Source: Rhodobacteraceae bacterium HTCC2083
GTDB lineage: Bacteria > Pseudomonadota > Alphaproteobacteria > Rhodobacterales > Rhodobacteraceae
Reading direction: 5' to 3'
Assembly (NCBI GenBank): GCA_000156115.1
Contig: DS995276.1
Span: 624,017-688,016, forward strand
Length of the DNA stretch: 64,000 bases
Part shown: one piece after another, positions 8,980 to 18,900 of the stretch
Position numbering within the stretch: position 1 is the stretch's first letter
Layout of the letters: every line of letters begins with the position of its first letter
Program-made: the position numbers and the translations under genes
Notes under the pieces: model-generated
Database searches by the model: none
What the model saw: only the letters and a program-made list of their open reading frames with translations
What the model was told of the DNA's origin: nothing

Positions 8980-11900
8980 CTAAGCCACCAAAGTTTCGGC
9001 GCTCTTCAGATCGACAGATACAAGCTGGCTTACGCCCTGCTCTCCCATGGTCACACCAAACAAACGATCCATCCGAGCCATAGTCACTGCGTGGTGCGTG
9101 ATGATCAAGAACCGCGTATCGGTGCGGCGACACATCTCGTCCAGCAAGTCACAGAAGCGCGTGACATTCGCATCATCTAATGGCGCGTCAACCTCGTCGA
9201 GTACACAGATCGGCGCAGGATTTGCCAAGAACACTGCGAAAATCAACGCCATCGCGGTCAAAGTTTGCTCGCCACCCGACAATAGCGACAGGGTCGACAG
9301 TTTCTTACCCGGTGGTTGGCACATGATTTCCAAACCAGCTTCAAGCGGATCATCGCTTTCGACCAGAACCAAGTTCGCTTCACCCCCACCAAACAAATGC
9401 GTAAACAAGAGCGAGAAGTTGCTATTCACCTGCTCAAACGCCGTCAACAAACGCTCGCGACCTTCGCGGTTCAGGCTCGCAATACCACCGCGCAAGGTCT
9501 TGATCGCTTCTTCCAAGTCCGCCTTCTCGCCCACAAGCGTGTCATGCTCGACCTGCACCTCTTTGGCGTCTTCCTCTGCACGCAGGTTCACCGCGCCCAA
9601 TGCGTCGCGCTGACGTTTCAAACGGTTCACATCCGCTTCAATCGTGCCAGAAGCGGGCATCTTATCGATGTCCACCTCAAGCGTTTCCAGCAGTTCCGCT
9701 GGGCTCGTTTCCATCTCTTCAGAAATACGCTCGGCGGCATAAACAACGGTCTCGCGCGCTGCATCCGTGCGTGCCTCGGAGCGCGCGCGAGCTTCGCGAG
9801 CTTCAGAGGCCGCGCGCTCCGCTTCGCGCTCACTTTCAACAGCACCGCGCAGCTGTGTTTCCGCGGCGGTCAATGCATCGCCCGCTGCACTGCGTCGCAT
9901 TTCAGCGGTTGAAATCGCATCACTTAACTCTTCGCGTTTCGCAGCAATCTCGGCAGGCGCGGCACTCGCATCGCCCAGATCAACTTCTGATCCAGCTTTG
10001 CGCTCCGCCAATTCCGCGATGCGTTTCTCTGCAGTTTCCAGACGGTGCCGCCAGCCACTGACCTCTTTCGTGACCTCTTGCGAACGCTTCAGTCGCGCAT
10101 CGCCCTCGCGGCGCAATTCATCATGCTGGGAGCGGCGCGCCATCATCGTGATCCGCGACGCTTCTACAGCCATCTTTACATCTTCAACACCTGCACGCGC
10201 TTCCTCCAAATCGCCAAGGCCCGCAACAACCTGCTCCCCCTCGACCACCTGTTTGCGCGCAGCCATTGCGTCTTCTTCATGGCGTGTGACGGCCAATCCA
10301 AGGCTTTCCAACTTACCTTCCGCCAGATTGCGATCCGCTTCCGCACGGCTCAAAGCGCGCGCAGCATCATTGACCAAACGATCCGCATCCTTGCGCGCCT
10401 CTCGCGCATCACGGTCTGCGCCGGTCAACTCTGCTAAGCGATTTGTCAGCCTTTCATGAGCGCGCTGCGCTGCTTCCACACGCGACGTCGCGCGCTCCAT
10501 TTCCTGTTTGAGAACTTCCAAACGGTTGAGTTGTTCAAGGCGCAAAGCCGCAGCAGAGGGCGCATCTTCAGCCCATGCGCGATAGCCGTCCCAACGCCAC
10601 AAATCCCCCTCAAGCGATACAAGTCGCTGACCAGGCTTAAGCTGAGCCTGCAAGCGTTGGCCGTCATCCGCATCAACCAAGCCAATCTGGCTTGCACGGC
10701 GCTCTAGCACATCCGGCACAGACACGTGCCGAGCCAAAGATGTCACGCCTTTAGGCAAATGTTGGCGATCCTCATAGCTTGGCAAAATACGCCAACCGGA
10801 GGGACCATCACTCTCAACTTCCGGGGCGCGCAAATCATCCGCCAAAGCCGCGCCCAGCGCTTTTTCAAAGCCCTGTTCTACTTGTAGACGATCCAAGATC
10901 TGACCACCCTCGGCCGTGTCACGCTCGAGAAGCTTTGCCAAAGCCGTGACCTCCGCGCGCAGCGCGTTGGCTTCGCCTTCGGCCTCTGATCGCTCCGCGC
11001 GTGCATCCGCTTCGCGCGCTTGCGTTTCAGTGCGCGCCACTTCTGCTGCCGCCAGCGCCGCTTCCGCACGCTCCGCCGTTGCAATCGCGTCTTTCTCTTT
11101 GCCCGCCGCCGTCTGCATATCACTTTCAGCCTGACCCAACGCAGTGCGCGAAGCTTCAACCGCCACGCGCGCACGATCTGCTTCGCCTTCGCTGCGTTCC
11201 AGCATTTTACGGCTATCGGTCAAAACGCGGTAGGCCGATTGATGGCGCGCAGCCAAACGCGCCACATCTTCTGTGCGCTCGGACAGATCCGCTTCGCGAT
11301 CTTGCAAAATAGCAGCGGCCGAGCGCGCTTCTTCAGCGGCAGCCTCGAGGCGGTCCTCATGCCCCTCAGAGGCTTTAGTCAATTCGCGCGCTTCCCATTC
11401 CAAACGCTCAATCGTTTCGCCCGCATCGAGGTTTAGCGAGCCTTCCCGCTCCATATCTTTATCAAGCTGCACAATCCTATTTTGCAACGTCTCAATCGTT
11501 CGCAAAGCGCGGGCTTCGTCGTCATTCAATGTATCGCGTTGAACTTGCAAACGCTGCAAAATCGCGGCGGCTACAGCTTCTTCTTCGCGCAACGGTGGCA
11601 AGATGCCTTCCGCCTCCAAACGTGCTTTCGCAGCTTGACGCGCAGCACTTTCAGCCTGTGCCGCAGCCGTGGTGCGACCGCGCAATTCTTCTTCGGCCTG
11701 CAAACGCGCATCATCCGCTTCACGCCAACGGCGATAAAGCAGCATGCCCTCCGCTTGACGCAACTCATCCCCGATCGCGCGATACCGCGACGCCTGCCGC
11801 GCTTGTCGGGCGAGCTGGCTCAATTGCGATGCCAATTGTTCAATTACATCATCAACGCGGGCAAGGTTGGTTTCTGCCCCTTTCAACTTCAGCTCTGCTT

Positions 11901-12435
11901 CGTGACGGCGTTGATAGAGGCCCGAGATACCCGCCGCTTCCTCAAGAATACGACGCCGGTTCTTCGGTTTGGCGTTAATCAGCTCCGCAATCTGGCCTTG
12001 CCGAACCAACGCAGGGGAATGCGCACCGGTCGAGGCATCCGCGAATAACATCTGCACGTCGCGCGCACGCACATCTTTGCCGTTGGTTTTATACGCACTG
12101 CCCACATCGCGGGTAATGCGTCGAACCACGTCCAACGTATCGAGATCATTGAACCCCGCAGGTGCGAGCCGCTCAGAGTTATCTATCTGTAAACTCACCT
12201 CCGCGAAGTTGCGCGCGGGTCGCGTGGCTGCACCTGCGAAGATCACATCCTCCATCCCGCCGCCGCGCATCGCGGTGGGGCGGTTTTCGCCCATCACCCA
12301 GCGCAAAGCTTCAAGAAGATTGGATTTGCCACAGCCATTCGGGCCAACGACACCTGTCAAACCATCCGCAATGATGAGGTCCGTGGGGTCCACGAAACTC
12401 TTAAAGCCTTGAAGTTTGAGTTTTGAAAAGCGCAC
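8980..12435 (-). CDS. smc: Chromosome segregation protein SMC
   Basis: About 1151 residues. The N-terminal half ATPase has FSKLKLQGFKSFVD and the Walker A GVVGPNGCGKSN, followed by a long coiled coil, a central hinge (around residues 500-650), a second coiled coil, and a C-terminal half with the ABC signature LSLLSGGEQTLTAMAL and Walker B CVLDEVDAPLDD. It condenses and segregates the chromosome as a dimer with ScpA and ScpB, which are not in the window. The open frame continues to 12492; GTG at 12435 gives the usual family start, and GTG 12450 is the alternative. Its antisense strand holds many meaningless open frames. Confidence 0.96.
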   Translation of the reverse strand: MRFSKLKLQGFKSFVDPTDLIIADGLTGVVGPNGCGKSNLLEALRWVMGENRPTAMRGGGMEDVIFAGAATRPARNFAEVSLQIDNSERLAPAGFNDLDTLDVVRRITRDVGSAYKTNGKDVRARDVQMLFADASTGAHSPALVRQGQIAELINAKPKNRRRILEEAAGISGLYQRRHEAELKLKGAETNLARVDDVIEQLASQLSQLARQARQASRYRAIGDELRQAEGMLLYRRWREADDARLQAEEELRGRTTAAAQAESAARQAAKARLEAEGILPPLREEEAVAAAILQRLQVQRDTLNDDEARALRTIETLQNRIVQLDKDMEREGSLNLDAGETIERLEWEARELTKASEGHEDRLEAAAEEARSAAAILQDREADLSERTEDVARLAARHQSAYRVLTDSRKMLERSEGEADRARVAVEASRTALGQAESDMQTAAGKEKDAIATAERAEAALAAAEVARTETQAREADARAERSEAEGEANALRAEVTALAKLLERDTAEGGQILDRLQVEQGFEKALGAALADDLRAPEVESDGPSGWRILPSYEDRQHLPKGVTSLARHVSVPDVLERRASQIGLVDADDGQRLQAQLKPGQRLVSLEGDLWRWDGYRAWAEDAPSAAALRLEQLNRLEVLKQEMERATSRVEAAQRAHERLTNRLAELTGADRDAREARKDADRLVNDAARALSRAEADRNLAEGKLESLGLAVTRHEEDAMAARKQVVEGEQVVAGLGDLEEARAGVEDVKMAVEASRITMMARRSQHDELRREGDARLKRSQEVTKEVSGWRHRLETAEKRIAELAERKAGSEVDLGDASAAPAEIAAKREELSDAISTAEMRRSAAGDALTAAETQLRGAVESEREAERAASEAREARARSEARTDAARETVVYAAERISEEMETSPAELLETLEVDIDKMPASGTIEADVNRLKRQRDALGAVNLRAEEDAKEVQVEHDTLVGEKADLEEAIKTLRGGIASLNREGRERLLTAFEQVNSNFSLLFTHLFGGGEANLVLVESDDPLEAGLEIMCQPPGKKLSTLSLLSGGEQTLTAMALIFAVFLANPAPICVLDEVDAPLDDANVTRFCDLLDEMCRRTDTRFLIITHHAVTMARMDRLFGVTMGEQGVSQLVSVDLKSAETLVA

Positions 12436-12492
12436 GTCTGCTGCTCTCACCGTTGATTCTTTGGTGCCTGACCTTGAGCAGAGGAGCGGCAC

Positions 12493-12664
12493 GAGTCAAC
12501 GCGGCGACCCTCCATCTGCGCTTCAAATCGGACTTATCCACAAAATATTGCGTTTTGAGGCGGAATTCCGCGCGGACCAGCACTTCGTTAAACTCCTGCA
12601 CGATGTCGCTATCGGCCTTGACGGCTGGAGCGATTCAGGGCCATCTGAACCCATGCATGGTACC
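12493..12664. other. Intergenic region between smc and the riboswitch
   Basis: This 172-base stretch separates divergent transcription units. No gene family was recognised on either strand. It must contain the smc promoter and probably the promoter of the cobalamin-riboswitch transcript, but I could not assign -35/-10 elements. Confidence 0.4.
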
Positions 12665-12855
12665 CGATGAACGGCGCAAAGCGTCCACGGGTCAAATGGG
12701 AATGCGGAAATGGGGGATCCAATCAGGGACCCAAAGCCGCAGCCGCCCCCGCGACTGTAAGCGGCGAGCGTTTGGCACCAAGTCACTGGATCGTAAGGTC
12801 TGGGAAGACGCCAAAATGCTTCGACCCGCGAGCCAGGAGACCAGCCTTGCATGTG
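12665..12855 (+). ncRNA. Cobalamin riboswitch controlling cbtBA
   Basis: The conserved core GCCCCCGCGACTGTAAGCGG is complete around 12744-12763, and the B12 box AGCCAGGAGACCAGCC is at 12831-12846. An upstream ATGGGAATGCGG element corresponds to the GGGAA junction motif of the class. The element ends about 45 bases before the cbtB start, as expected for control of translation or early termination. It predicts lowered cobalt uptake when adenosylcobalamin is plentiful. Confidence 0.95.
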
Positions 12856-12901
12856 AATGACCACATATGCCGTCGGGTGTGACGGCACGAAGGAGAAGAC
12901 T

Positions 12902-13072
12902 ATGACGACGAATACAGCAACAATTGAACGCTCCGACAGCTCAGCAATGGGCCTCGCAATCGCGATGCTCGCAGGTGTGTTTCTGCTGATGGCATCTGGC
13001 ATCGCACAAGCGACAGTATTGCACGACGCGGCGCACGATCAGCGTCACGCGATGGCATTTCCCTGCCACTAA
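12902..13072 (+). CDS. cbtB: Cobalt transporter subunit CbtB
   Basis: A 56-residue protein with one transmembrane helix (about 15-37) and a His-rich C-terminus, HDAAHDQRHAMAFPCH, typical of CbtB; the histidines are proposed cobalt ligands. The start is the ATG at 12902, preceded by AAGGAGAAG. It lies directly downstream of the cobalamin riboswitch and 21 bases before cbtA. Confidence 0.93.
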   Translation: MTTNTATIERSDSSAMGLAIAMLAGVFLLMASGIAQATVLHDAAHDQRHAMAFPCH

Positions 13073-13093
13073 GCGCAGCACTCTAACCAGCCA

Positions 13094-13777
13094 ATGACCA
13101 AAAATTTGCTAACCAGCGCAGTGCTCGCTGGCGTTGCTGCAGGGCTGATTGCCGCTCTGTTGCAACTCACGTTTGTGATCCCTCATTTAATGGAGGGTGA
13201 GCTTTATGAAACAGGTGAGCGTATTCATTTCGCTACCGACGGTTCGACCCAGTCTGATCGTATTCAACCCTCCATTGGCACGGATTTCGCGCGCCACGGA
13301 ATGACGCTTGCGTTTAACATGATTACCTACACGGGCTACGGGCTAATCCTGCTTGCGCTGATGGTTTTCGCCAATAGCAAAGGCCACGTCATTACGCCAC
13401 GAAACGGTCTTATTTGGGGCATCGCTGGTTTTATCGCCGTACAGCTTGCGCCAGGTATTGGCCAACCGCCCGTGCTTCCAGGTGCAATCGGATCCGAAGT
13501 AGGCCCTCGTCAAGCATGGTGGGCGATGACGATTATCGTAACAGCAATCGCGCTGGCCTTGATCGCATTCGGCAAAGGTTGGACAGCCCTTCTGAGCGTG
13601 CCTCTATTGCTTGCCCCTCACCTCATCGGCGCGCCTTACTTGGACACATATTTCGGCGTAGCACCGCCAGAGCTTTCTGCACGTTTCGCAGCACTCAGCT
13701 TCGGAACTGCGCTCGCGGGTTGGTCCAGCCTTGGTTTCCTGTGCGCATGGTTCTGGACAAAGGCCGATGCAGCCTAG
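13094..13777 (+). CDS. cbtA: Cobalt transporter subunit CbtA
   Basis: A 227-residue membrane protein with about five to six transmembrane helices. The segments HLMEGELYETGE and PGIGQPPVLPGA match the CbtA cobalt transporter family. With CbtB it forms a predicted cobalt uptake system under B12 riboswitch control. It converges with the DUF1636 gene. Confidence 0.92.
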   Translation: MTKNLLTSAVLAGVAAGLIAALLQLTFVIPHLMEGELYETGERIHFATDGSTQSDRIQPSIGTDFARHGMTLAFNMITYTGYGLILLALMVFANSKGHVITPRNGLIWGIAGFIAVQLAPGIGQPPVLPGAIGSEVGPRQAWWAMTIIVTAIALALIAFGKGWTALLSVPLLLAPHLIGAPYLDTYFGVAPPELSARFAALSFGTALAGWSSLGFLCAWFWTKADAA

Positions 13778-13781
13778 CGCG

Positions 13782-14111
13782 CTAGCACGGCACGCGCGCC
13801 GTCAGGCAGTGCCGCAAACGACCCGCAGGGCGGGCATCTTCAATGGTGCCCCCTTGCAGACCCCGATACAGCTCTATCAATGCCAAGGTATCGTCCAAAT
13901 CCTGCGCGGGATCGACGGAATGAAACAAATAAATGTCCTTTCCCTCTTCACGCAGCGCCAAGGAGATAGGCGTATCGCACTGGTTCATGCACGACGTCGT
14001 TTCAACAGAAACATCCTCGCCCACACGTTGACGCAAAGCTTGCGCAAATGCTTCCCCTTGCGGAGCTTCGCCCGCAGCGGCACATGTATCGCAAATAATG
14101 ACGCGGGTCAT
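13782..14111 (-). CDS. DUF1636 family ferredoxin-like protein
   Basis: A 109-residue protein from the ATG at 14111 (MTRVIICDTC). Two cysteine pairs, ICDTC and SCMNQC, are spaced like those of thioredoxin-fold [2Fe-2S] ferredoxins, and DUF1636 proteins are often found in cobalamin gene clusters. It is divergent from the CobW gene with only 34 bases between starts. Metal or iron-sulfur binding is inferred from the cysteines and is not demonstrated. Confidence 0.82.
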   Translation of the reverse strand: MTRVIICDTCAAAGEAPQGEAFAQALRQRVGEDVSVETTSCMNQCDTPISLALREEGKDIYLFHSVDPAQDLDDTLALIELYRGLQGGTIEDARPAGRLRHCLTARVPC

Positions 14112-14145
14112 ATCTTGCACTTTTTCGTCCAATCGGAGACCTCAC

Positions 14146-15228
14146 ATGCCTGCTAAAATTCCTGCCACTGTCATCACTGGTTTTCTCGGCGCGGGCAAGA
14201 CCACGCTAATCCGTCACATGCTCGAAAATGCCGAAGGCAAGCGCATTGCGCTTATCATAAATGAATTCGGCGATCTCGGTGTGGATGGAGATATCCTTAA
14301 AGGATGCGGCGATGAAACCTGCACAGAGGACGACATAATGGAGCTCTCCAATGGCTGTATCTGCTGCACCGTCGCAGATGATTTCGTGCCCACTATGGAA
14401 AAACTGCTGGCACGCGATAACAAGCCAGATCACATCGTGATCGAAACCTCTGGTCTCGCTCTGCCGCAACCCCTCATCCGCGCGTTCAATTGGCCAGAGA
14501 TTTCTACGCAAGTCACTGTCGATGGCGTTGTAACTGTGGTCGATGGCAAAGCCGTGTCTGAGGGGCGTTTCGCCCATAACGTTGCGGCCGTCGATGCCCA
14601 GCGCAAGATGGACGAGAACCTTGATCACGAGACACCGCTGTCCGAGCTGTTCGAGGATCAAATCGCCTGTGCGGATATGATCGTGGTCAACAAATCCGAT
14701 CTCTTGGGCGCAGAGGCATCCGATTCCCTCGCCAAGCAACTCAAATCCGAGAGCCGCGATGGCGTGCAGGTCGTCAAAGCCTCCATGGGTGCTTTGCCCG
14801 TTGATGTTCTGCTCGGCCAAGGTATCGGCGCCGAAGGTGACATGAAAGCGCGCAACGAAGTACATCACCACCATCATGATCACGACGACGAGCATCACGA
14901 TGATGATCATCATGACGATCACCACCATCATCACGACCACGATCACGACGCGTTCGAGAGCTTCGTTATCGAGCGCGGTGAAATCACCGATGCCACTACT
15001 TTTGCAGTGCAAGTCGCCGATGTGATCCGCACCCATGATATATTACGTCTCAAAGGCTTCGCCGCGGTGAGCGGCAAACCCATGCGTCTTACGTTGCAAG
15101 CTGTTGGTCCACGTGTCGACACATATTTTGACAAACCATTCGACAGCGATGCGCGCATCACCCGTCTTGTCGTAATCGGCCAAGCCGGCCTTGATCAGGC
15201 GGCAATCGCAGAGGCGCTCAAAGCCTGA
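14146..15228 (+). CDS. cobW: CobW-family GTPase (metallochaperone)
   Basis: About 360 residues from the ATG at 14146, preceded by CGGAGA; the upstream in-frame extension overlaps the divergent gene and is unlikely. The P-loop is ITGFLGAGKTTLI and the metal-binding GCICC motif is SNGCICCTV. An exceptional stretch of about 17 His mixed with Asp and Glu occupies residues about 240-270, and the CobW C-terminal domain follows. CobW proteins are GTP-driven metallochaperones; next to cobN, cobalt delivery to cobaltochelatase is the likely role. Confidence 0.93.
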   Translation: MPAKIPATVITGFLGAGKTTLIRHMLENAEGKRIALIINEFGDLGVDGDILKGCGDETCTEDDIMELSNGCICCTVADDFVPTMEKLLARDNKPDHIVIETSGLALPQPLIRAFNWPEISTQVTVDGVVTVVDGKAVSEGRFAHNVAAVDAQRKMDENLDHETPLSELFEDQIACADMIVVNKSDLLGAEASDSLAKQLKSESRDGVQVVKASMGALPVDVLLGQGIGAEGDMKARNEVHHHHHDHDDEHHDDDHHDDHHHHHDHDHDAFESFVIERGEITDATTFAVQVADVIRTHDILRLKGFAAVSGKPMRLTLQAVGPRVDTYFDKPFDSDARITRLVVIGQAGLDQAAIAEALKA

Positions 15229-15689
15229 TGATCGTCGTCGAACCCACATCCCCTCGCGCAAATGGAACCCAAGATTTGCTTGAGCTGAGCCATGCGCTCA
15301 TGCTCTCGCTTTTCTCGCCAGAGTCCTGCCATTTCTTGGATCTGGACGCGCTAGAGGCAGACAACATCCACCTTTTCGCCGCGCGCGAGGGCCTAGACTT
15401 TCTCGGTACGGGCGCGCTCGCAATCAAAGATGGATATGGCGAAGTGAAGTCGATGTTCACATTAGAAGCTGCGCGCGGACAAGGCGTCGGCGCTGCGCTC
15501 TTACGGCAACTCGAAGATACGGCGCGCGAACATGGTCTTACATCGCTCAAACTTGAAACAGGCGACACGCTGCATGCGGCGCACCGCCTTTATGAACGAA
15601 ATGGCTTCACATTCTGTGGACCTTTCGGGGACTACAAAGACATCCCCGAAAGCTTGTTCATGGTGAAATCACTGGAAACTGACCAGTGA
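15228..15689 (+). CDS. GNAT family N-acetyltransferase
   Basis: A 153-residue single-domain acetyltransferase. The acetyl-CoA motif A is AARGQGVGAALLRQLEDTA, followed by HAAHRLYERNGFTFCGPFGDY. The start overlaps the cobW stop (TGATG), so translation is probably coupled. The substrate cannot be told from sequence; a link to cobalt metabolism is only suggested by position. Confidence 0.88.
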   Translation: MIVVEPTSPRANGTQDLLELSHALMLSLFSPESCHFLDLDALEADNIHLFAAREGLDFLGTGALAIKDGYGEVKSMFTLEAARGQGVGAALLRQLEDTAREHGLTSLKLETGDTLHAAHRLYERNGFTFCGPFGDYKDIPESLFMVKSLETDQ

Positions 15690-15691
15690 GC

Positions 15692-15853
15692 CTACGCCTT
15701 ATCAGCAGCGTTCTTTTTCATCTGCTCAAGCATCTCTTCCTTGCTCAAACGCTTCTTGCCGCGCGCACGACGCGGCGCATGACCCTTGTGATCGTCATGC
15801 TTGTTGTAAGTATTGTTGCCAAACTTCGGCGCATCTGGATTTTTGGTATTCAT
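15692..15853 (-). CDS. Small basic conserved protein
   Basis: A 53-residue highly charged protein: FGNNTYNKHDDHKGHAPR, then an Arg/Lys-rich part and LSKEEMLEQMKKN at the C-terminus. The ATG at 15853 has GAGGAAATTC just upstream; the frame is open for 25 more codons but without a good start. It lies antisense between the acetyltransferase and cobN. The composition suggests a nucleic-acid-binding or ribosome-associated peptide, but there is no proven function. Confidence 0.65.
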   Translation of the reverse strand: MNTKNPDAPKFGNNTYNKHDDHKGHAPRRARGKKRLSKEEMLEQMKKNAADKA

Positions 15854-15922
15854 CAGAATTTCCTCGTTGCTTGCCCCCCAATGCACCAAGCGCGACACGC
15901 GCACAACTCGTAAGGCCACATC

Positions 15923-18900
15923 ATGCACCTGCTCGCCGCTACCCCCGGTTCCATAGAGGACGGCAAAGAACCCGTTGATCTCAGCCAGACCCCAGCGGAT
16001 GTGGTGATAATTTCGGCGGCTGATACAGAGCTCGCAGCGCTTTCAGATGCGCGCGGTCAGCTCGAAAACCCACCAAAACTCCGCCTTGCGTCGATGATGC
16101 ACTTGATGCACCCAATGTCAGTTGATCTGCACATCGACGACTGCGCATCCAAGTCAAAACTCGTCATCGCGCGCGTGCTAGGCGGCGTCGGATATTGGAA
16201 ATACGGCGCAGAGCAATACGCGGCCCAACTCCATACCGCAGGCGTTCCGCTCGCCCTTCTCCCGGGCGATGATAAACCCGACGAAGAACTGCGCCACCTC
16301 AGCACAGTCAGCGATGCAGACTATGATGCGCTCTGGGCCTACTGCGTCGAAGGCGGCCCAGACAACGCGCAAAACCTCCTTCGCTACGCCAAATCCATGC
16401 TCGATAACTCAGAGAAACCCAGCGCCGCATCACCACTCCTGCGCGCGGGCGTCTATTGGCCGGGCGCGGGTATCTCCAATCTCGACGCAGCGCAATCTGC
16501 GTGGACCAAAAACGCGCCCGTTGTTCCCATCATTTTCTACCGCGCCCTTGTCCAAGGCGCGGGCCTGCACCCGATCAACCGCCTCACCAAAGAGCTAATG
16601 AAGGAAGGTTTGAACCCGCTCCCGCTTTTTGTGGCCTCCCTCAAAGATCCTGTCAGCGTCGCCACACTCGAACAAGTCTTCACCATCGCACCACCTAGCG
16701 TGATCCTCAACTGCACCAGCTTCGCCGTCGGCTCACCCCATTCAGGCGACAACGCACCGAGCAACCCGCTCACCATGCCTGCCGCCAACAACGCGCCGAT
16801 CTTTCAAGCCGTACTCGCAGGCTCAACCGAAGGGGCGTGGGCGAGCGGCCTCACAGGTCTTTCCGCTCGCGACATCGCGATGAACGTGGCACTACCCGAA
16901 GTCGATGGGCGCATCCTGTCGCGCGCGATCTCCTTCAAAGGAGAGGCCTATTTCGACGACGCAACCGAGTGCCCCATCGCAACCTATCGCGCGCAAGAGG
17001 ATCGTATTGCATTCGTGGCAAAGCTCACCGCAAATTGGGCCAAGCTCTGCAAAACGTCCCTTGAAAACCGCCAAGTCGCATTGGTCCTCGCCAACTATCC
17101 CAACAAAGACGGTCGTCTCGCCAATGGCGTCGGGCTCGACACCCCACAAGCGACGGTTAACACACTGCACGCTCTCTCGGATGCCGGCTACACTGTCGAA
17201 AATGCGCCGAGCGATAGCGACGCGCTGATGGATATAATAATGTCCGGTCCCACCAATTGGCTTACGGATCGCGCCGAGAAGTCTGGCGGCAAAACGCTGT
17301 CGCTCGATATTTACAAACACCACTTCAACGCGCTGCCCTTTGATGTCCGCGAACAAATCACCACACGCTGGGGCGCACCAGAGGAGGATCCTTTCCTCAC
17401 CGGCAAGGGCTTCAAACTGTCCATCTTCACCTTTGGCAACGCAGTCGTCGGCGTGCAGCCCGCGCGCGGCTACAACATTGATCCGACGGACACATACCAT
17501 TCCCCCGATCTTGCTCCACCGCACAACTATCTCGCCTTTTACATCTGGTTGCGTCACGTCCAAGGTGCGCATGCGATGGTACATATGGGCAAACACGGCA
17601 ACCTCGAATGGCTCCCCGGAAAAGCCATCGCGCTGTCTGAAAACTGCATGCCCGAGGCCGTCTTTGGCCCAACGCCGCACATCTATCCCTTCATCGTGAA
17701 CGACCCAGGCGAAGGCACCCAAGCCAAACGCCGCGCGCAGGCTGTTATAATCGACCACCTCACCCCGCCACTGGGGCGCGCTGAAACATATGGCCCTCTG
17801 AAAGCCCTCGAAGCGCTGGTGGACGAATACTACGAAGCGGCCGGCATCGATCCGCGCCGCATTGAGTACTTGCGCCGCGAGATTCTGAGCATGACCTCCA
17901 GCACAGGCCTCGACAAAGACGCGGGGCTTTCGGGCGAGGACGAAGATAGCGATCTGGCCAAGCTAGACTCCTATTTATGTGAATTGAAAGAAGCGCAAAT
18001 CAGGGACGGATTGCATATCTTTGGCAGCTCACCAGTGAATGACTTGGAACGCGATTTGGCGATTGCTTTGGTCCGTGTCCCACGCGGCGCAGGCGTGCAT
18101 GGCGATGCGTCATTGATCCGAGCTTTAGCCAGCGATTGCCACGTTGATATTGACCCGCTCGATTGCGAGATGGGGCAAGCTTACAGGGGTCCGCGTCACG
18201 CGATGCTGGAAGCCGTTAGCACTGACACATGGCGTTCAAATGGGGATACGGTTGAGCGCCTAGAACTGCTTGCGATGGAGGCGATCAACTGGCACGAAAC
18301 GCTTGAGAATTTCACAGAGACCGCCCTTGTTCTAGCCGAGCTTCATAAGACCGTTCTTCCCAATCTACGTGCGTGTGGCCCTTCCGAAATGAACGGTCTT
18401 TTGACCGCACTCGACGGAAAATTCGTCCCGCCCGCTCCGTCCGGCGCACCAACCCGAGGTCGCCTTGACGTACTCCCAACAGGGCGCAATTTCTTCTCCG
18501 TCGATAGTCGCGCAGTGCCGACCCCAACCGCCTGGGCGCTCGGGTGGAAATCAGCCAACCTGCTGATTGAAAAGCACCTGCAAACCCATGGGGATTGGCC
18601 GCGTACGATGCTGCTGACTGCTTGGGGCACGGCCAACATGCGCACGGGTGGCGACGACATCGCGCAAGCGCTCGCGCTCATGGGGGTCAAGCCGAAATGG
18701 GATAGCGCAAATCGCCGCGTGACAGGTTTCGAGGTCCTGCCCGAAGGCGTACTTGGTCGCCCTCGCGTGGACGTCACACTGCGCATATCCGGCTTTTTCC
18801 GCGATGCATTTCCGCAGTTGATCTCGCTCGTTGATAGCGCCGCCAAAGCTGTCATGGAGCTGGAGGAGGCTGAGGCTCAAAACCCCGCCGCCGCGCGCGC

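Noticed and set aside
8980-12435. Many open frames on the strand opposite smc (up to about 230 codons)
   Set aside because: They follow the GC-rich codon pattern of smc read in reverse, contain low-complexity Arg/Ser/Ala runs and have no family resemblance.
12523-13002. A 159-codon minus-strand frame across the riboswitch and cbtB start
   Set aside because: It overlaps a highly conserved riboswitch on the other strand and lacks any family signal.
14206-15036. A 276-codon antisense frame over cobW with a Val/Met-rich stretch
   Set aside because: The Val/Met/Ile stretch is the reverse reading of the His-rich codons of CobW, not a membrane protein.
16892-17758. A 288-codon open frame antisense to cobN
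   Set aside because: It lies wholly inside a clear cobN and shows no recognisable motif.
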